Origin: Clostridia bacterium
Lineage (GTDB): Bacteria > Bacillota_A > Clostridia > Oscillospirales > Acutalibacteraceae
NCBI GenBank assembly: GCA_009930155.1
Contig: RZYX01000071.1
Coordinates: 1-9,570 of the forward strand
DNA length: 9,570 bases
Direction: 5' to 3'
Shown here: in pieces, positions 5,570 to 9,570 of the stretch
Numbering within the stretch: the stretch's first letter is position 1
How the letters are laid out: every line of letters begins with the position of its first letter
Notes under the pieces: model-generated
Told to the model about the DNA's origin: nothing
Database searches by the model: none
The model's input: the letters and a program-made list of their open reading frames with translations, nothing else
Translations under genes and position numbers: made by a program

Positions 5570-8083
5570 ATGCTAAAAAAAACAGCAACAATATTATTAT
5601 TGGTTATTGCATATATATTGTCTTTTTTATCTTCCAAACCTTCCTTTGCCTCACAAATAATTGATTTTGATATTAGCTACTACCGTTACTTAAATACAGA
5701 TACTGTAAAAAATAGAGATTATAAAACGATAGAAGAAATTATTTATCATTGGGCCAGCGCCTTTTATGAGGCTACAAACGGAGAATGCACGTTAGGGACA
5801 ATTCGTATATTTCAAGGAACAGGTAAATACATTTCCGACTATAAACAATCTGATATTGTATGGGAAGGCACAGGTCATCCTGCCGCTGCAAGTGGAGCGG
5901 GCAAGCAAGGAAGTCCTCTCAAGTCATTGGGCTGCAGGATAAATATGTATGATATTTTTAGAGATGAAACGTCTGGCAAAGATGTTTGTAATTTTCTAAA
6001 AGGCAAAAACGAAGCTGCATATGCAGGTTACATCCTTGCAAGCATAGCCTCGAGCTACATTTATGATCTAAAGGGAGAATATGCGTTTAGCCGAGGAACT
6101 GAAAAATACGACCAACTGACCAGCCATTCCCTAATGAAGGATCCTTCTCCTGCCGCATTTAATAACAATAGACAATCATTAAATTATTCTGTTAAGAGCA
6201 TGTATAAAAACGAAGATAAGACAGAACAAATGACAAAATGGGGCATGAGCGGATGGGAATACCTCGTAAAAAATAATTTGTTACAAAATACTCCAGATAC
6301 CCCTCCAAAAAAATTAGAATATTCAATTGAAACTGACTCAGATCTGAGTATCAGCAAAGAAGCCATCGAAAACTTACACATTATTTGGGTGTACTCACCT
6401 ATATATATACTAACAATTGACAGATCAGGAAGCATGAATGGAGATCGTATTGAAAAAGCTAAGTTTGCCGCAAAAGACTATTTAAAAAATCTTAAGCTCG
6501 GAGTGAGAATTGGAATCGTAGATTTTGCTGATGATGCTGTACAAACAGCAAAGATCAATAAAATAACCGCCTCGAATGAAACTTCTTTGAAAAAAGAATT
6601 GATGAACAAGATAGATTCGATTCCTATCGAAGGAAACGGCACGTCAATTTATGATGCTTGTTTTGCAGCAGACACACTGATGGAAGAAGAAAAGGATTCA
6701 ATATACGAAGGCAGGCACATAATCCTTATAACAGACGGAGAAGACAATTCATCAAAGATTCAACCAGAAGAACTTATTGCATTATGCAGAAAATCTAAAA
6801 CTGCCATTAACGTTGTAGGGCTAGAAGAGGGGGTCAATGAGAAAAACCTTAGAAAAATATCAGAAAAAACACAAGGGTTTTATATAATGACAGCTAACCC
6901 ACTAGATACTCAAGAAATGCTCTACACCTACATGAACAATACAGCCGAATCCCAGATTTGCACACAGGATTTTTATCTCAAACCAGGAGAAGGTAAAAGA
7001 ATAGATTTTTGGGTTGATGAAGATGCTGAATTTTTGCGTGTAAATACTATACAGGCAAACACGAGTGCTACCGGAGGGCTTACCGTACAATCACAATCAC
7101 CTTCAGGGAAACCAGTCACGGCTAAATATGAATTGGACATAGGCAAGTATGAATCTATTCATAAAAACCCTTCAAAAGGAGTCTGGATATCTAGCGTTAA
7201 AAACAACAGCAAAGAACCCACTGTAGCAAGAATATCTGCGTATGTGAGTCTAAAAGGAAGCTTCCTTTTTATGCCCAGCATACAAGTCGTACGGGATGAA
7301 AAAAAGGGGAATGCATTAGCTTATGCTTGTTTCACAGGAAACGGAATACCATATACGGGGTTGACAATAAAAGCATATGTCAATAATCCTGACCAAACAA
7401 AAGCATCCCTTGAATTCACTGACAAGGGGATACTGGGGGATGCTTTCGCAAATGACGGTGTGTACACTGCACAAATCAAAGATTGCAAGGCAACAGGAAA
7501 TTATCGTATCACTGCATCCTTCAAAAACACAGGAAACTCCGTATCAGCAACGCATAGGTTTTACTTTGTATATCCTAAAGGATCAGGTCAGGACATCAGG
7601 ATAGATGACAGCAGCACCAAACTGCTGACTCAGTTGGAACGTGTTGCTACTGTTACTTTTCAGGTCAAAAATAAAACTGTTGTTGACGACAAAGAAAAAC
7701 TTGACAATGAGAAACCTACTGATCACGTAAAACTTAAGGATAAGCTGGATATGGGATACTCCGCACTTAAAAGAAACGATTACGATACCTCCATGGGGTA
7801 TGCAAACGAAGCTCTACGTATTACAAAAAAAGACGGAAGAATCTACCGTCTTATGGGCGAAATTTGTGACGCTAAGAACGACCATATAAATGCTGTTAAT
7901 TATTATCTAAAAGCAGTTGAATATGAACCTGGTGAGCAGCTCAACTATTACAAACTTGGGCAGGCATATACATATTTAAAAGAAATTTCAAAAGCAAAGG
8001 AAGTTTGGGAAATAATGAGCGCACATTGGCCTGGAGAAAAATGGACAAACCAGCTTGAAATGGCAATACAGCATGCAAGATGA
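5570..8083 (+). CDS. Secreted CLCA-like/VWA/TPR protein
   Basis: This protein has 837 residues from ATG 5570, with GGAGG 7 nt upstream. Residues 1-28 are a signal peptide ending Ser-Phe-Ala. Residues about 30-270 look like the N-terminal region of CLCA-type proteins (WASAFYEATNGE, GTIRIFQ). Where those have a HExxH metalloprotease site, this one reads LASIASSYIYDLKGEY (156-171), so it is probably catalytically dead. Residues about 276-460 are a VWA domain with an intact metal site: DRSGS (284-288), T358 and TDG (388-390). Residues about 460-575 are beta-rich. Residues about 590-665 carry the GD..ANDGVYT pattern of a small Ig-like domain. Residues about 718-835 contain about three TPRs. There is no transmembrane helix beyond the signal peptide. 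It probably acts in the periplasm or outside as a binding partner of the kinase ectodomain or VWA-FHA protein. This is inferred from operon position, 15 nt after the kinase. Confidence 0.85.
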   Translation: MLKKTATILLLVIAYILSFLSSKPSFASQIIDFDISYYRYLNTDTVKNRDYKTIEEIIYHWASAFYEATNGECTLGTIRIFQGTGKYISDYKQSDIVWEGTGHPAAASGAGKQGSPLKSLGCRINMYDIFRDETSGKDVCNFLKGKNEAAYAGYILASIASSYIYDLKGEYAFSRGTEKYDQLTSHSLMKDPSPAAFNNNRQSLNYSVKSMYKNEDKTEQMTKWGMSGWEYLVKNNLLQNTPDTPPKKLEYSIETDSDLSISKEAIENLHIIWVYSPIYILTIDRSGSMNGDRIEKAKFAAKDYLKNLKLGVRIGIVDFADDAVQTAKINKITASNETSLKKELMNKIDSIPIEGNGTSIYDACFAADTLMEEEKDSIYEGRHIILITDGEDNSSKIQPEELIALCRKSKTAINVVGLEEGVNEKNLRKISEKTQGFYIMTANPLDTQEMLYTYMNNTAESQICTQDFYLKPGEGKRIDFWVDEDAEFLRVNTIQANTSATGGLTVQSQSPSGKPVTAKYELDIGKYESIHKNPSKGVWISSVKNNSKEPTVARISAYVSLKGSFLFMPSIQVVRDEKKGNALAYACFTGNGIPYTGLTIKAYVNNPDQTKASLEFTDKGILGDAFANDGVYTAQIKDCKATGNYRITASFKNTGNSVSATHRFYFVYPKGSGQDIRIDDSSTKLLTQLERVATVTFQVKNKTVVDDKEKLDNEKPTDHVKLKDKLDMGYSALKRNDYDTSMGYANEALRITKKDGRIYRLMGEICDAKNDHINAVNYYLKAVEYEPGEQLNYYKLGQAYTYLKEISKAKEVWEIMSAHWPGEKWTNQLEMAIQHAR

Positions 8084-8103
8084 CAAAATGGGGATGATTT
8101 TTT

Positions 8104-9180
8104 ATGAAATTTAAAATTGCGATCTTACTTTGTTCTTTCCATATATTAATAACATTTTTAGGGATACCGGCATTTGCTGATATAGCCATGGTATTGCATA
8201 GGATCGAACAACGATATTGCGATGATTATAAAACACATCCTCTTACTGAAGAAGAAATTTCTGTATTAACTGAAAAAATATCCTCTGATAAAAGTTCAGC
8301 AATGAAGCTAGCTGGGCATTACTTCACAAAAGGTGATTATGACAAATCCTTTCCGCTTTATGTCAAATGTTCAGAAAAAGGAGACCTTCAAGCATGGCTA
8401 ATGGTCGGGATCTCTTATTTGAACGGACGAGGAGTGAAACAGGATAAAAGAAAAGGAGGCGATTGGGTTTGGAAATCAGCTGTAGAAGAACACCCGATAG
8501 CTCTTTATCTTTATGGAACTATGATTGATGAAGGGTACGGTGCAAAGCGCGTGCCAAAGGATGCTGAGCTGTGTTTCAATGAAGCGGAAAATCGCGGTGT
8601 CACGGAAGAAACGATTATATATCATGCAAAATACACTCAAGCAATGGCCAGAGCTGGATATGGCATGTACGGTGTTTTTGGTAATACAAGCAAACAGTTA
8701 ACCAGTAACACTATTCCCATAATAAAACCTGAAGCATACGACAGAAAACTGAATCCAACTCCTGAACTAAAGGCCTTATTAGAATTTATTGATAAAGAAT
8801 ATGGGGCAAAAGAGCTACTAGAGCAAAAATTTGGCAAACCTCAAAAAAACACGTTTGAAGAAGGACTCACTGAGGCTAGTCGTGTTGATTTTAAGAGACA
8901 AGTACTTTTTTACGACGGATTCAAGGCTGTTTTTATCGACATCGGTAAAGGTTTTGAATTAGAAAGATTTGTGGTGTCTTCTAACTTAAAAGTGTCATTT
9001 AATGGCCTAAAAATTGGCGGATCGCTAGATGATCTACTTATCCTCTCTGGAAGTGGTGATTTCGTATTTGTTGAAGGTGCAAACCTTATCATGTGTGATG
9101 AATCCGGAAGTTTAGATTTTGCTGAATTTAAGACAAAAAATGAAGAAGTAATAGAAATGAAAATGTATAGAGTTTTTTAA
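8104..9180 (+). CDS. Secreted Sel1-repeat protein
   Basis: This protein has 358 residues from ATG 8104, with GGGGA 9 nt upstream and a 20-nt gap after the VWA/TPR gene. Residues 1-25 are a signal peptide ending Ala-Phe-Ala before Asp26. Residues about 62-180 contain Sel1-like alpha-helical repeats, clearest at AMKLAGHYFTKGDYDKSFPL, then GISYLNGRGVKQDKRKG (102-118) and LYGTMIDEGYGAKRVPKDA (136-154). This is the same repeat class as the kinase ectodomain. Residues about 215-358 form a separate C-terminal domain rich in beta-type sequence (FVVSSNLKVSFNGLKIGGS, then FVFVEGANLIMCDESG), which I do not recognise. Sel1 repeats are scaffolds for protein-protein contacts, so a periplasmic or surface adaptor for the kinase or VWA proteins is plausible. 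No enzymatic motif is visible. The signal peptide and repeats are firm; the role is inference. Confidence 0.8.
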   Translation: MKFKIAILLCSFHILITFLGIPAFADIAMVLHRIEQRYCDDYKTHPLTEEEISVLTEKISSDKSSAMKLAGHYFTKGDYDKSFPLYVKCSEKGDLQAWLMVGISYLNGRGVKQDKRKGGDWVWKSAVEEHPIALYLYGTMIDEGYGAKRVPKDAELCFNEAENRGVTEETIIYHAKYTQAMARAGYGMYGVFGNTSKQLTSNTIPIIKPEAYDRKLNPTPELKALLEFIDKEYGAKELLEQKFGKPQKNTFEEGLTEASRVDFKRQVLFYDGFKAVFIDIGKGFELERFVVSSNLKVSFNGLKIGGSLDDLLILSGSGDFVFVEGANLIMCDESGSLDFAEFKTKNEEVIEMKMYRVF

Positions 9181-9184
9181 CAAA

Positions 9185-9189
9185 GGAGG
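9185..9189 (+). promoter_or_regulatory. Ribosome binding site for the GTG start of the last gene
   Basis: GGAGG within AAAGGAGGA lies 9 nt before GTG 9199 and only 5 nt after the preceding stop. It sets a non-ATG start for a gene that is otherwise easy to miss, because it runs off the window. Confidence 0.75.
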
Positions 9190-9198
9190 AAGGTTATC

Positions 9199-9570
9199 GT
9201 GGGGGGAATCTTAGGTATCGTTGATCTGATCTGGTCATACTTTATTTATGTTGCATTACTAAGTCTTTTATTTTATTTTTTAATTTCTTTTGCACTCCAT
9301 ACAATTGCTAGTAAGTACAATAAAAACATAGAGTTTCTTCCGTTTATAGTCCCTATTTATAGATATTATAAAGTTCTAACTCTTATTGGTGGAAATAATT
9401 TAATAATAATTGGAATGTCGGCGAATTTAATTATTATGTTTTCTATCACAAGCATTTTTTTCGGCAATTTACTTTTAATTCTTCAAATTATTACGTCAAT
9501 AAGTATGGGTTGTTTTTGGGGAACTATGGCAAAAAGCATGGGAAAAGATTCCTTATTATGGGGATTCTTA
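9199..9570 (+). CDS. Multi-pass membrane protein resembling DUF5684 (partial, right edge)
   Basis: The frame opens at GTG 9199 and stays open for 124 codons to the window end, with no stop reached. Reading begins MGGILGIVDLIWSYFIYVAL. It shows a first long hydrophobic segment (about 8-38), a polar turn SKYNKNIEF, then FLPFIVPIYRYYKVLTLIGG, two further hydrophobic segments (about 72-113), and AKSMGKDSLLWGF. The combination of a membrane helix, an F-P-PIYxxY-type motif and a late GK(D/S)xxxGF motif is like the small DUF5684 membrane proteins, whose function is unknown. It starts 18 nt after the Sel1 gene with a strong ribosome binding site, so it is probably the next gene of the same operon. 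The family match is by eye and the C-terminus is missing. Confidence 0.65.
   Translation, partial: MGGILGIVDLIWSYFIYVALLSLLFYFLISFALHTIASKYNKNIEFLPFIVPIYRYYKVLTLIGGNNLIIIGMSANLIIMFSITSIFFGNLLLILQIITSISMGCFWGTMAKSMGKDSLLWGFL

Noticed and set aside
7252..7269. Perfect 18-nt palindrome AAAAGGAAGCTTCCTTTT inside the VWA/TPR gene
   Set aside because: It has no loop, lies in the middle of a well-supported coding region (Lys-Gly-Ser-Phe-Leu-Phe), and the gene continues normally. Most likely chance.
899..9092. Minus-strand open frames lying opposite the real genes
   Set aside because: All are short, overlap well-supported + strand genes, and encode no recognisable domain.
362..9570. Type VI secretion or tellurium-resistance locus
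   Set aside because: The kinase/PP2C/FHA/VWA content is suggestive, but no Tss, Hcp, VgrG or TerB/C/D-like gene is present in the window.

Overview
The window looks like part of a genome from the phylum Synergistota (diderm, Gram-negative-type envelope). The best clue is at the left edge. The last 47 codons of an incoming gene encode an Ala-Pro linker, a Gly-rich segment with one Cys, a hydrophobic stretch and a terminal Arg-Lys cluster, which is the Synerg-CTERM sorting-tail pattern. The rest of the window is visibly more AT-rich. All genes are on the + strand, and no tRNA, rRNA, CRISPR array, transposase or integrase gene was seen.

Layout: (1) 2-145, end of a surface or secreted protein with the Synerg-CTERM tail, followed by a G/C-rich hairpin. 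(2) 146-361, AT-rich intergenic region with a candidate promoter and a strong Shine-Dalgarno site. (3) 362-1015, zinc-ribbon + FHA cytoplasmic protein. (4) 999-2489, overlapping the previous gene by 17 nt: signal peptide, VWA, transmembrane helix, FHA. (5) 2501-2541, a strong rho-independent terminator. (6) 2587-3456, PP2C-type protein phosphatase. (7) 3509-5554, zinc-ribbon Ser/Thr kinase with one transmembrane helix, an extracytoplasmic Sel1-repeat domain and a long charged helix. (8) 5570-8083, large secreted protein with a CLCA-like N-terminus, a VWA domain and C-terminal TPRs. (9) 8104-9180, secreted Sel1-repeat protein. (10) 9199 to the right edge, the start of a multi-pass membrane protein resembling DUF5684.

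Together the genes look like one trans-envelope phosphothreonine signalling module. A kinase and a PP2C phosphatase would write and erase phosphate, and two FHA proteins would read it. Two VWA proteins, Sel1 repeats and TPRs would act outside the cytoplasmic membrane as adhesion or sensing parts. Short Thr-[Ile/Val]-[Ala/Ile] motifs recur in the linkers of the soluble FHA protein, the VWA-FHA protein and the kinase, and are candidate phosphoacceptor sites. The arrangement recalls the PpkA-PppA-Fha cassette of type VI secretion and the TerY-P (VWA, PP2C, kinase) triad. However, no secretion-apparatus or Ter gene is visible, and the domain distribution differs. I cannot assign a biological output.
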